The notes under the pieces were generated by a model. The model was not told the DNA's origin. It made no database searches and saw only the letters and a list, made by a program, of their open reading frames with translations. A stretch of DNA of 64,000 nt, from the NCBI GenBank assembly GCA_963925035.1, contig CAWUSK010000031.1:7947-71946 (forward strand), in the 5' to 3' direction. This document shows positions 25,598 through 34,396 of the stretch, one piece after another. Made by a program: the position numbers and the translations under genes. Source of the stretch: UBA4466 sp963925035 (GTDB lineage Bacteria; Bacteroidota; Bacteroidia; Flavobacteriales_D; Crocinitomicaceae). Numbering within the stretch: the stretch's first letter is position 1; each line of letters starts with the position of its first letter.

Positions 25598-27892
25598 TTA
25601 CTCAACAATCAGCTTTTGTTGAGCCGTTCCTTTTGACGTTTCAACAATCACAATATACGAACCTGCGTTGAAGTTTGCAACATTCATTGTTAAGCTACTA
25701 GTATTAAGATTATTTGCAGAAGCAACTTTTCTACCTTGTAAATCAACTACTGAATACGAATTGATTACTCCGTCATTAAAGCTAACCGCCACCTCATCAT
25801 TCGACGGGTTTGGATAAATTGAAATAGCATCGTCAGACAATTCATTCACAGATGCTAAACAACCGTTTGAAATGTATGTCATATCAGAAAAATCGATAAA
25901 ACAAACTAAATCAACTGAATCAATAAATGGATTTCTATTGCCCTGTAAATTGTAGATGTATTCATTTCGTGCAACTTCATAATTATCTGGTAAATCTGCA
26001 TAATGCCAGTTTTTAATTACTTCTTGATCCTGCCCATAAGGGATAACAAAACTAATATTTGTTGGAAGTGCCCAGTTTCCACTTGTTCCGTTGTACGAAA
26101 CAGCATGATACATCATTGCTCGTGCAAAATCACCTTTTTTATCATCTCTTGGTTCAAAAACTCGTTGACCTTGAGCATTGTTTCCATACTTAGAACCTAA
26201 ATAGCTTGATGTTACAGTTACAACTTCTCCTAAAGGGTAATTACTTCTTACAGCATTAACATCTGTGAAATTAACCGGAATCAAATTGTGCTGATCTGTG
26301 TATTCAGGTTTTTCCGGATTATCTGCAGGATATGTTTGCATCCAAGAATGACAGTAAACATGCTCTCTACTAAAGTTTGCCGCTGTCCAATCAAATGGAC
26401 CGCTGATGATTTTTCTTTCTCCTGAATAACCGCACGTTGCGTATGATTGTCCATTAATTGTATCTCTCAACTCAAACTCTGACATGATCGTTTGCTTATA
26501 CATAAAATAAGTAATCATTGTGTGTGGGTTAACAATACTAGTTAAATCAGCAATCATCGTAGGTGCTGCAGAAGAAAAACCGTTATAATATGAACCAATT
26601 GTTTCACCGCCGCTAGTTACGTTTCCAGCTCCAGGCGAAGTAGTTAAATAATTCTCAAAACCACCAGAACCGTTAAATGCATATACGGCATAGTAATAAT
26701 TTTGGTTAGCAATTACTCCTCTCGGTGTAAATGAAGTTCCTGCTCCAACATAAGCTACATTAGCATCTCCAACAATGTCTCCTCTTAAATATGATGTTCC
26801 GTCAGTTGGAACACCTGTAATTGCGCTACCCGTTTTTCTTAAAACTAAATACTTCGTAGCGCCAGTTCCTAAATCATAAGAACCACTTAACGTATATGCC
26901 TTCACATTTGAAAAAGTCAAAGTTGTAGGGTTTCCTGTCGGCTCAGTCGCTAAATTATCAATCCCAACTGCTTCAAAATTAATAATGTATGGATTTTCAT
27001 CCGTATCATTCGAACCAATTTCAAGAGTTGCAAAACGAGATCCAGTTCCTGATGGAGTATATGTAATGGTGAATGCTTGATTTGACGTACCTCCAATAGT
27101 TGTTGCAGTAATTGATGTTGAAAAATCACCTGCGCTCACTCCTGTGAATGCTGCTCCAGAAACATTTAAATTCGTAGAACCTAAGTTTTCAATTGTAACA
27201 TTGATCGAACTAGAGTTGCCACTAAAATAGTTCGAATTATGAAGGACCGTTGCCCCATCTAATTTCACGTTAATCTCAAATGCCGGTGCAACATAAGTAA
27301 TAATATCATTCAAATCTCTAGGTACAATTTGATAGTTCGCATTGAACTGACCTACTAAACCTGTAATAGAAATTGGCCCTGTAGGAATCGCAGTACCATC
27401 AATATTTGTACTTGTATTTACACGAACATCTAGAGTATTAGCTCCATCAGTAACTTGATAAGTAGTGTTTCCTGCAAAAACTCCAGACTGGACAAAAGTT
27501 ACATTTAAGACTTGCACCAATTGTGATTCTTTTGATTCATTAAAAGACAGAATCGGCAATTGCTGAGGTACAGGAGTGATTACTGCTTGACCATGGTTTA
27601 CAACATTCGTTACAGTTGAAATTTCCAACAACCCGGAAAACTCAATTAATGGTCCCGTAACAGAAATAGAGTCGTAACGACTAACCCCGGAAATTGGACC
27701 ACCATAACCAGCAATACCTGCCGTATTATCTTGCATGTAGCGAATACTTCCTAATTCACTTCCATTTGTTGCAACACCATGCACCGTAACTGTTTGTCCA
27801 GCTCCAAATGTACGCGCGTTAGCAATATCAGTTTGAGCAGCACTCCAAAAGGAAGCTGAAACTAATGCTATTGATACTATTATTTTTTTCAT
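25598..27892 (-). CDS. Secreted endonuclease I with T9SS sorting domain
   Basis: 764 aa. Signal peptide (ending SFWSAAQ), an OB-like/DUF5689-type domain (~25-195, GAGQTVTVHGVATNGSELG), an Ig-like choice-of-anchor region (~210-320), a second linker domain, and an endonuclease I domain (~440-670). Its catalytic stretch is SREHVYCHSW at about residue 510, followed by DQHNLIPVNFTDVNAVRSNY. The C-terminus (~690-764, IYPNPSNDEVAVSF … GSYIVIVETSKGTAQQKLIV) is a type A T9SS sorting domain. It should cut DNA or RNA outside the cell. It lies between the TonB receptor and the nucleotidase genes, which fits a nucleic-acid-feeding locus. Confidence 0.93.
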   Translation of the reverse strand: MKKIIVSIALVSASFWSAAQTDIANARTFGAGQTVTVHGVATNGSELGSIRYMQDNTAGIAGYGGPISGVSRYDSISVTGPLIEFSGLLEISTVTNVVNHGQAVITPVPQQLPILSFNESKESQLVQVLNVTFVQSGVFAGNTTYQVTDGANTLDVRVNTSTNIDGTAIPTGPISITGLVGQFNANYQIVPRDLNDIITYVAPAFEINVKLDGATVLHNSNYFSGNSSSINVTIENLGSTNLNVSGAAFTGVSAGDFSTSITATTIGGTSNQAFTITYTPSGTGSRFATLEIGSNDTDENPYIINFEAVGIDNLATEPTGNPTTLTFSNVKAYTLSGSYDLGTGATKYLVLRKTGSAITGVPTDGTSYLRGDIVGDANVAYVGAGTSFTPRGVIANQNYYYAVYAFNGSGGFENYLTTSPGAGNVTSGGETIGSYYNGFSSAAPTMIADLTSIVNPHTMITYFMYKQTIMSEFELRDTINGQSYATCGYSGERKIISGPFDWTAANFSREHVYCHSWMQTYPADNPEKPEYTDQHNLIPVNFTDVNAVRSNYPLGEVVTVTSSYLGSKYGNNAQGQRVFEPRDDKKGDFARAMMYHAVSYNGTSGNWALPTNISFVIPYGQDQEVIKNWHYADLPDNYEVARNEYIYNLQGNRNPFIDSVDLVCFIDFSDMTYISNGCLASVNELSDDAISIYPNPSNDEVAVSFNDGVINSYSVVDLQGRKVASANNLNTSSLTMNVANFNAGSYIVIVETSKGTAQQKLIVE

Positions 27893-27930
27893 TTTTTACT
27901 TTTTATGTTTCTCATCTTGCACTGAATTAA

Positions 27931-30693
27931 TTAAAACTGAAATCCTAGTGATAAATTAAATGTTGTTCCTTGTCCAACAAATGCCCCAACTGAATTCACG
28001 CTGAAATCAGAGCCAAATTGGTTTGTTCTTGCATCAGAGATGTAAAATGAATTTAATACGTTAAATACATTTGCTCTAAAGTGCAACGCTGATTTCTTTA
28101 ATCGAAGTGTGTAACCAGCATGTATACTCATTAATCCATATGAAGGTATTTCCCATGACTCTCTACCTCCATTTACACCTGTCAAACTAAATGGGTCAAA
28201 ATTGCTATAATACCTATCGTAATAATTGTACTTCAATTTAATATATCCCCCTTTAACGAACCCCCAACGCACACTTCCCGCGTAAGTCGATTGAGCCGCG
28301 TCCCCAACATGCACTCCTTTTGCGTCAAATGTGAACAATTCACCAACAACATCAACTGTTTCAGATGATTGCCATGTCCAATCCCCAATACTCACCATTC
28401 CTTCAAGGGTTAAGTTTTTCGTAATATGATAAGCTGCATCAACCTCGATACCCATATGCAAGGCATCCATTCCATTGATATTCGCTTGAACAAATTCTGT
28501 TGGATCATTGGGGTCTGGCACAGAAACACCAAACGGGAATGGTTTATTTTGCCAATACGTGTAATATCCATTCGCATTTACACTAACTTTTTTACTTCTA
28601 TAACCATATCCAAGCTCAACTGCCATGATGTTTTCGTTCGCAATTTCGATGAAAAAAGAATTTGTGTTATTATCAACGACATTACTATACTGAGGTGTTC
28701 GACTTAAATAACCAAGATTCATAAATAAATTTGACTTTTCTGTTACATTGAAATTAACCCCTGCTTTTACGGTTCCTCCGCCTATCCATTTCCAACCGGT
28801 ATTGTCATATTCTAATTCTTCAGAAGTCGCAGTGTAAGTTACTCCATCCAAAATAACCGTATCAGACACGTATTCAACTTGTCCGCCGACAATTACCTGA
28901 TGATTACCAATTCTCACAAGAGAATCACCAACCTGAGCAGTTTTCTTTTTGAAATAATCCACTCCCTTATATCCATTCACAACTCCAGACAAATTGACAA
29001 AAGCTGTCCATCTTCCAGATGAATATTCTGCCTGCCCAAACGCTCCCATCCATTGCACATAGCCATCTCTATCATTTTGATAAGGCTTAGCTGCATCAGC
29101 AATTTTATCACCAACATACTTTCTTGCCGATGTAGAGTTTTTATCTGTTTCAGAAACATAATAATCACCTCCTAATAAATCCACAATTTCATTGTAATGT
29201 GATCCCTTATAATAACGATAATCTAACCCACCCGCTATATTCCATTTGTCATTGGCTTTAAAGTCAAACTGGGAAAGTCCACCAATCCACATGTGATTGT
29301 TGACTGATGCAGTTAAGATTTGAGAAGACTTGCGTTCAGTTGGGTGATACAAGGGATCAACGGTTGAATAAGTAGTCCCAAAAAATGTTTTGTACTGATT
29401 GTTGTATTCAATCGCGTCCCAATCGATAAGTCCTTCAGAATCCCGAACAATTGATGATGCCGAATTATAATAACGCACTCCTCCACCACGTCCAATCGAA
29501 GCATAAGCCAAATTAGACCAAGATAATTTTGAATTTATTTTCCAAAAATCTTTTAATGTAATTTGCGGTTTATGATAATAGTTTAAACGCTCATTTTTTT
29601 CTTTTATTTTCCCTGAATCATCTGTGTAATATCCCCAGTGCTCGTTGAATCTTCTTCCGTGATCCGAATTTAAAGTATCGAAAAGTGTTACTCCTTGTTT
29701 TCTGGCATAATCACCATCCCAATATTCTAACTCTTGATTATACGAGCGTTGACCATGTTTTTGAGGTGCACCAAACCCACTTAATGAAAGCACGTGCTTT
29801 CCTAATTTCTTTTGGACTTTTAGGTAGTAAAAACCACCTTGGGTGTTCAATCCATCAACCCATCCATTTCCTTGTTTATAGGATCCTGAAAACAAAATTC
29901 CCCATCCATTTTTTAATGTGCCCGACTTATAGGATAATGATGTTCTTAAAAATGTCCCAGATCCATATTCTTGTTGTACTTTAATTTCTCTTTTACCACC
30001 TGTATTGTCAGTTAGTATATTCATAGTACCCCCAACAGAAGGCATCGCCAATTTTGTAGCACCTAGTCCTCTTTGAACTTGAATTTGACTTGTAATAGCG
30101 TCTAGTCCAAACCAATTCGACCAATATACCGCTCCGTTTTCCATATCGTTGACCGGCACACCATCAATCATTACACCTACATTTCTTTGATCAAATCCCC
30201 TAATACTAATTCGAGCATCACCATCTCCACCACCTTGCTGTGTAGCTTGAACTCCAGGTTTTGAATTCAAAACCATAGGTAAATCTTGTGATCCTAATTC
30301 TTCTGTTAACTCCTGTTTAGACAATGTAGAAACAGCAACTGGAGTTTTTCTGTCTTGCGCTAAATTCGCTATCACATTCATCTCTTGAATCTCTTGGCTT
30401 CCACCTAGAATAATATCATAGTTGAATTTTTCTGAATTAACAGTAATGTTCAATTTCAATGTGTCAAACGAGATCATTGCGACGATAACAATATAATCAC
30501 CAAAAGGAATATTTTGAATTGAATAACTTCCATCAAAATCAGAAATTGCACGATATTGGTCAGAATAAAACACCTTCGCCCCAACCACTGGTTGATTTGT
30601 ACTATTGTCAGTGACTTTTCCTGTTATGTTGGCAGTTTGACCAAAAACAATTGAAAAAAAACTGATAAAAATAAATGATAATAGAAGTCTCAT
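27931..30693 (-). CDS. TonB-dependent receptor with carboxypeptidase-like N-terminal domain
   Basis: 920 aa outer-membrane barrel. Signal peptide (FISFFSIVFGQ), a CarboxypepD_reg-like domain (~22-105, ITGKVTDNSTNQPVVGAKVF), a plug domain (~115-235, SIRGFDQRNVGVMIDGVPVN), then a 22-strand barrel ending in LSLGFQF. No SusD-like partner is encoded nearby, so it is a stand-alone transporter. Its neighbours (secreted nuclease downstream, lamin-tail protein upstream) suggest import of nucleic acid breakdown products, but the substrate is inferred. A terminator-like hairpin ends 14 bases before its ATG. Confidence 0.93.
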   Translation of the reverse strand: MRLLLSFIFISFFSIVFGQTANITGKVTDNSTNQPVVGAKVFYSDQYRAISDFDGSYSIQNIPFGDYIVIVAMISFDTLKLNITVNSEKFNYDIILGGSQEIQEMNVIANLAQDRKTPVAVSTLSKQELTEELGSQDLPMVLNSKPGVQATQQGGGDGDARISIRGFDQRNVGVMIDGVPVNDMENGAVYWSNWFGLDAITSQIQVQRGLGATKLAMPSVGGTMNILTDNTGGKREIKVQQEYGSGTFLRTSLSYKSGTLKNGWGILFSGSYKQGNGWVDGLNTQGGFYYLKVQKKLGKHVLSLSGFGAPQKHGQRSYNQELEYWDGDYARKQGVTLFDTLNSDHGRRFNEHWGYYTDDSGKIKEKNERLNYYHKPQITLKDFWKINSKLSWSNLAYASIGRGGGVRYYNSASSIVRDSEGLIDWDAIEYNNQYKTFFGTTYSTVDPLYHPTERKSSQILTASVNNHMWIGGLSQFDFKANDKWNIAGGLDYRYYKGSHYNEIVDLLGGDYYVSETDKNSTSARKYVGDKIADAAKPYQNDRDGYVQWMGAFGQAEYSSGRWTAFVNLSGVVNGYKGVDYFKKKTAQVGDSLVRIGNHQVIVGGQVEYVSDTVILDGVTYTATSEELEYDNTGWKWIGGGTVKAGVNFNVTEKSNLFMNLGYLSRTPQYSNVVDNNTNSFFIEIANENIMAVELGYGYRSKKVSVNANGYYTYWQNKPFPFGVSVPDPNDPTEFVQANINGMDALHMGIEVDAAYHITKNLTLEGMVSIGDWTWQSSETVDVVGELFTFDAKGVHVGDAAQSTYAGSVRWGFVKGGYIKLKYNYYDRYYSNFDPFSLTGVNGGRESWEIPSYGLMSIHAGYTLRLKKSALHFRANVFNVLNSFYISDARTNQFGSDFSVNSVGAFVGQGTTFNLSLGFQF

Positions 30694-30707
30694 GATAGGA
30701 TCTGTTC

Positions 30708-30736
30708 AAAAAAAGAGGCCGGAAATCCGACCTCTT
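30708..30736 (-). terminator. Hairpin with T7 between the lamin-tail gene and the TonB receptor
   Basis: On the minus strand: arms AAGAGG-T-CGG and CCG-G-CCTCTT around an ATTT loop, with one mismatch, followed by seven T residues. It is a terminator or attenuator inside an otherwise co-directional gene series. The receptor ATG at 30693 is only 14 bases past the T run. Confidence 0.75.
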
Positions 30737-30753
30737 ACTAAATTAAATGATTA

Positions 30754-31716
30754 TTAATTAATGATTACTTTTCTTGTTATTAAATCACCTAATTCATCAG
30801 ATAACTTAACAAAGTAAACGCCTTTTCTATTCGATAAATCAATTTTCACAATTGAATTTGACTTCGTTTTAATTTTTTGAATTGTTTGTCCTAATGAATT
30901 AACGACTTCAATTTGAGAAATTTCTTCTAATCCTTTGACGATAAAAGTACCATTTGAAGGGTTAGGGTAAATTAAAATATTAGCCTTAGAAATCTCGCTA
31001 ATTGCAGCAGGCGAACAGTTACAAGCATGAACACCTAAGGACTCCCAGTTTCCAACATCATTTCCACCAACATTAATTAAAGCTGGTATAGAATCGTATT
31101 CCGCTAGCGCATTAAATGATGTGATAGCAGGATTTGTAACTCCTTTTAAAATAGATGCTTTTCTAATTAATGAGTGGTTGCTTGTTACAAATGGTCCACC
31201 AGCAGCTTCAGTGTATGGCGCAACTGTAGTCCAAGCCGTCCCTGGATCTTCACCAATTTTACCAAATATATCAACAACTTGAGCTGTCATTGGAGAAACT
31301 GCAGTTCCTTTCGCTAAAACAACGGCATCATCACCATTCCAATACCAAGTGCTATTCGTGTTATAATCAGGAGAATAAAAAGCATCACCTTTTACTTCCA
31401 AATCATCCCAAATTGGAGCAGTTTGACCTGAACCATTTGGATCTCTTAAATCAACCACCCCAACGTGTGTTGAATACGCAGCAATACTACCCGTTAATTG
31501 CACCGCATAGTTTGATGTAGCAGTAGTTGAACCATTCGAAAAACGAATTACAATATATTGAGTTAAATCAATTGAATTAGCTGTCGGATTATAAATTTCC
31601 AACGCTTTATTATTACCTACCCCTTCTATATATTCAGAGATAAATAATTCTGTACAATCTTGAGCAAAAGTCATTGCACTCAAAAAAGTACTTGCAATAA
31701 GTAGTGATCTTTTCAT
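30754..31716 (-). CDS. Lamin-tail-domain protein with T9SS sorting domain
   Basis: 320 aa. Signal peptide (MKRSLLIASTFLSAMTFAQ), a bacterial lamin tail (LTD) domain (~20-160: LFISEYIEGVGNNKALEIYN, later WYWNGDDAVVLAK), a Cys pair in HACNC, and a type A T9SS C-terminal domain (IYPNPSNGTFIVKG … YFVKLSDELGDLITRKVI). LTD domains in bacteria are often joined to or encoded beside secreted nucleases, which agrees with the endonuclease I gene two positions downstream. The frame is open to 31767, but only the ATG at 31716 gives a signal peptide. It probably binds DNA or other polymers on the cell surface. Confidence 0.88.
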   Translation of the reverse strand: MKRSLLIASTFLSAMTFAQDCTELFISEYIEGVGNNKALEIYNPTANSIDLTQYIVIRFSNGSTTATSNYAVQLTGSIAAYSTHVGVVDLRDPNGSGQTAPIWDDLEVKGDAFYSPDYNTNSTWYWNGDDAVVLAKGTAVSPMTAQVVDIFGKIGEDPGTAWTTVAPYTEAAGGPFVTSNHSLIRKASILKGVTNPAITSFNALAEYDSIPALINVGGNDVGNWESLGVHACNCSPAAISEISKANILIYPNPSNGTFIVKGLEEISQIEVVNSLGQTIQKIKTKSNSIVKIDLSNRKGVYFVKLSDELGDLITRKVIIN

Positions 31717-31932
31717 AAGATTTCGATTTTTATGTTTGTTATTGAAATTACGGTGGACTGTAAGCAAGAAATTGTACTATAATTGCTTTCGCACTGGCGT
31801 GCAATAGTGCGCTTCAAATCAGATGATCTAGGCAAATTAAGGTACATATTATATCATTCTTCTCGCTATTTTTACTCTCTTGTGGTTTCAGCAAAATGCT
31901 TGCTTCAAGGATAACACATTTAAGTTTCGATA
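31717..31932 (-). promoter_or_regulatory. Long 5' leader of the lamin-tail gene
   Basis: From the -7 box at 31933-31940 to the ATG at 31716 there are about 210 untranslated bases, unusual for this window. It contains a 6-bp stem CGCACT (31790-31795) and AGTGCG (31806-31811) around a 10-base loop. No known riboswitch class is recognisable. Confidence 0.35.
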
Positions 31933-31940
31933 CAAAAGTA
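31933..31940 (-). promoter_or_regulatory. -7 box upstream of the nucleic-acid locus
   Basis: Minus strand TACTTTTG, full match to TAnnTTTG. No clear TTG at the -33 position, which might mean a need for an activator. The rest of the 410-base region 31717-32126 holds no gene. Confidence 0.4.
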
Positions 31941-32126
31941 CGACATTTTCCGCGACCTATCATTAACGATTTATCAACAAAAGGTTAATTGTTTTTAACG
32001 AAAAATGGAAATCACAATATATCTCACTCTTGGAACCTTGAACTTTTGAACTATGCACTTTTTTAAACTATGAGCTATATAAATTTCCTTAATTTAGCCT
32101 CATTCAAAACAAAAAATTATTTAGAA

Positions 32127-34301
32127 ATGAAAATTAAATATTTCGCAGCAATTGCCTTAATAGGAATAATTCCAACAGTAGTTGCACAGACCTTCAACGT
32201 TGAAAAAATATGGAAAGAATATGCTTTTTCCGGAAAGTCAGTTCAAGGATTTCGATCCATGAACAACGGAGATTACTTTTCAAAAATCTCAAAGTCAAAT
32301 GGTCAAGAAGTTGTCTCAAAACATGCTTTTTCAAATTACAATGGTGACGGTGAAGTTTTGATTAACACTGCAGATATTAAATTCAACGGTGAGAAAATAG
32401 CATTTGACGATTACTATTTCAATAGTGATGAAACAAAAGCGTTGTTAACAACCGAGACTACTCCGATTTACAGACATAGTTATACAGCAGTTTACTACTT
32501 ATACGATCTTAAAACAAAAAAAACAGAACCACTAGATGAGACTCATCAACCTCAAACATTAGCGGAGTATTCCCCCAACGGAGATAAAGTGTCTTATATT
32601 TTCGAGAATAACTTGTATTTAAAAGACCTCAATACAGGAAAAATAACACAAGTTACTAAAGACGGAAAGCGCAATGCAATCATCAACGGTACCACGGATT
32701 GGGTGTATGAAGAAGAATTTGCAATCATTAAAGGATATGCTTGGTCACCGGATGGGAAATACATCGGTTTTTTAAAATTTGATGAAAGTAATGTTAAGGA
32801 ATTTACCATGACGTACTACAAAGATTTATACCCTGAATTATACACTTTTAAATACCCGAAAGCAGGAGAAGACAATTCAAAAGTAAGTATAAACATGTAC
32901 AGTCTTGCCTCTGACAAAACGGAGAACATTGACTTAGGTGAATACGAATACATTCCAAGGTTAAAATGGTCTCCTATCGAAAATAAATTGATTGTTCAAA
33001 CCCTGAATCGTCACCAAAATGAGTTGAAATACCATTTAATCCAAATCAGTAACGACAAATTAAGTGCAACTAATTTTTATACTGAGAAATCTGCTACATA
33101 TATAGACATCGATGATAACTTGTTGATTTTGAATGATGGTAAAACAATTCTTCGTACGAGCGAAAAAAATGGTTACAACCACATTTACAAACTTTGCGTA
33201 GACGGACAAATTACACAAATCACAACTGGAGATTGGGATGTGATTGAGTTTTTGGGAATTGATGATAAAAACACGACTATTTATTATAGTTCAGCTGAAA
33301 ATGGAGCAATCAACAAATGTATCTACAAAATAGACCTTACTGGAAAGAAGAAAACACTCTTAAGCGCTAAATCAGGATCTAACAACGCAGAGTTTTCCAA
33401 TGGAATGAATTATTTCATAAAAACATACTCAGATGCAAACACTCCTCCAATCTATACTTTGTGCAATAATTCTGGGAAAGAGTTAACAGTCTTAGAAAAT
33501 AACGCTGGCCTAAAAGCAACAATTGAGAAATATAAGTTCGCAAAAAAAGAATTCATCACTTTTAAAGGTCACACTGAGGAATTAAACGGATGGATGATTA
33601 AACCGCCCAATTTTGACCCTTCAAAAAAGTACCCTGTTTACATCAATATTTACGGCGGTCCTGGTTCAAATATGGTCGAAAATTCTTGGGGAGGAATAAA
33701 TCTAGCTTATCACCAATTATTAGCTCAAAATGGCTATATCGTTGTCTCAGTTGATCCAAGAGGAACGATGTATCGAGGAGAGAAATTCAAAAAATCAACG
33801 TATTTGCAATTAGGGAAATTAGAAACAGAAGATTTCATAGCGGTTGGAAAAGAATTACAATCGTACGCCATTGTTGATCCAACTCGCATCGGAATTATGG
33901 GCTGGAGTTATGGTGGATTTATGACTTCACTTGCCATGACGAAAGGCGCGGATATTTTTAAAATGGGAATTGCAGTGGCGCCAGTTACGAATTGGAGGTA
34001 CTACGACAATATTTACACAGAGCGTTTTATGCGCACGCCACAAGAAAACGAAAATGGATACGACGATAATTCTCCAATCAATCATGTTGATAAATTAAAA
34101 GGAAAATACCTGCTTATACACGGCTCTGGAGATGACAATGTTCATTACCAAAACACAATGGAAATGGTCAATGCGCTTGTTGCCGCTGATAAACAATTTG
34201 ACCTATTTATCTATCCAAACAAGAACCATGGGATTTATGGTGGTAACACTCGAAATCATCTTTTTAAAATGATGTTTGATTACACATTAAAGAATTTATA
34301 A
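32127..34301 (+). CDS. Dipeptidyl-peptidase IV-like S9 serine peptidase
   Basis: 724 aa exported peptidase that would remove Xaa-Pro dipeptides from peptide N-termini. Signal peptide MKIKYFAAIALIGIIPTVVAQ from the ATG at 32127; the frame opens at 32070, which would bury it. N-terminal eight-bladed propeller (DPPIV_N), then the alpha/beta-hydrolase domain with the nucleophile in GWSYGGFMTS, Asp in GSGDDNVHYQN and His in NKNHGIYGG. Likely periplasmic, helping peptide use. Monocistronic. Confidence 0.93.
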   Translation: MKIKYFAAIALIGIIPTVVAQTFNVEKIWKEYAFSGKSVQGFRSMNNGDYFSKISKSNGQEVVSKHAFSNYNGDGEVLINTADIKFNGEKIAFDDYYFNSDETKALLTTETTPIYRHSYTAVYYLYDLKTKKTEPLDETHQPQTLAEYSPNGDKVSYIFENNLYLKDLNTGKITQVTKDGKRNAIINGTTDWVYEEEFAIIKGYAWSPDGKYIGFLKFDESNVKEFTMTYYKDLYPELYTFKYPKAGEDNSKVSINMYSLASDKTENIDLGEYEYIPRLKWSPIENKLIVQTLNRHQNELKYHLIQISNDKLSATNFYTEKSATYIDIDDNLLILNDGKTILRTSEKNGYNHIYKLCVDGQITQITTGDWDVIEFLGIDDKNTTIYYSSAENGAINKCIYKIDLTGKKKTLLSAKSGSNNAEFSNGMNYFIKTYSDANTPPIYTLCNNSGKELTVLENNAGLKATIEKYKFAKKEFITFKGHTEELNGWMIKPPNFDPSKKYPVYINIYGGPGSNMVENSWGGINLAYHQLLAQNGYIVVSVDPRGTMYRGEKFKKSTYLQLGKLETEDFIAVGKELQSYAIVDPTRIGIMGWSYGGFMTSLAMTKGADIFKMGIAVAPVTNWRYYDNIYTERFMRTPQENENGYDDNSPINHVDKLKGKYLLIHGSGDDNVHYQNTMEMVNALVAADKQFDLFIYPNKNHGIYGGNTRNHLFKMMFDYTLKNL

Positions 34302-34396
34302 AAAATTATACTGATTCTGCTTGATGGTAACAATTTGAAGTGTTAATTTAGTCGACAGAATATTACAAATACAAACAACGTACTTTAGGGAATAAA

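Noticed and set aside
31801..31925. Riboswitch in the leader of the LTD gene
   Set aside because: Only one short stem is clear; no conserved core of a known class could be recognised.
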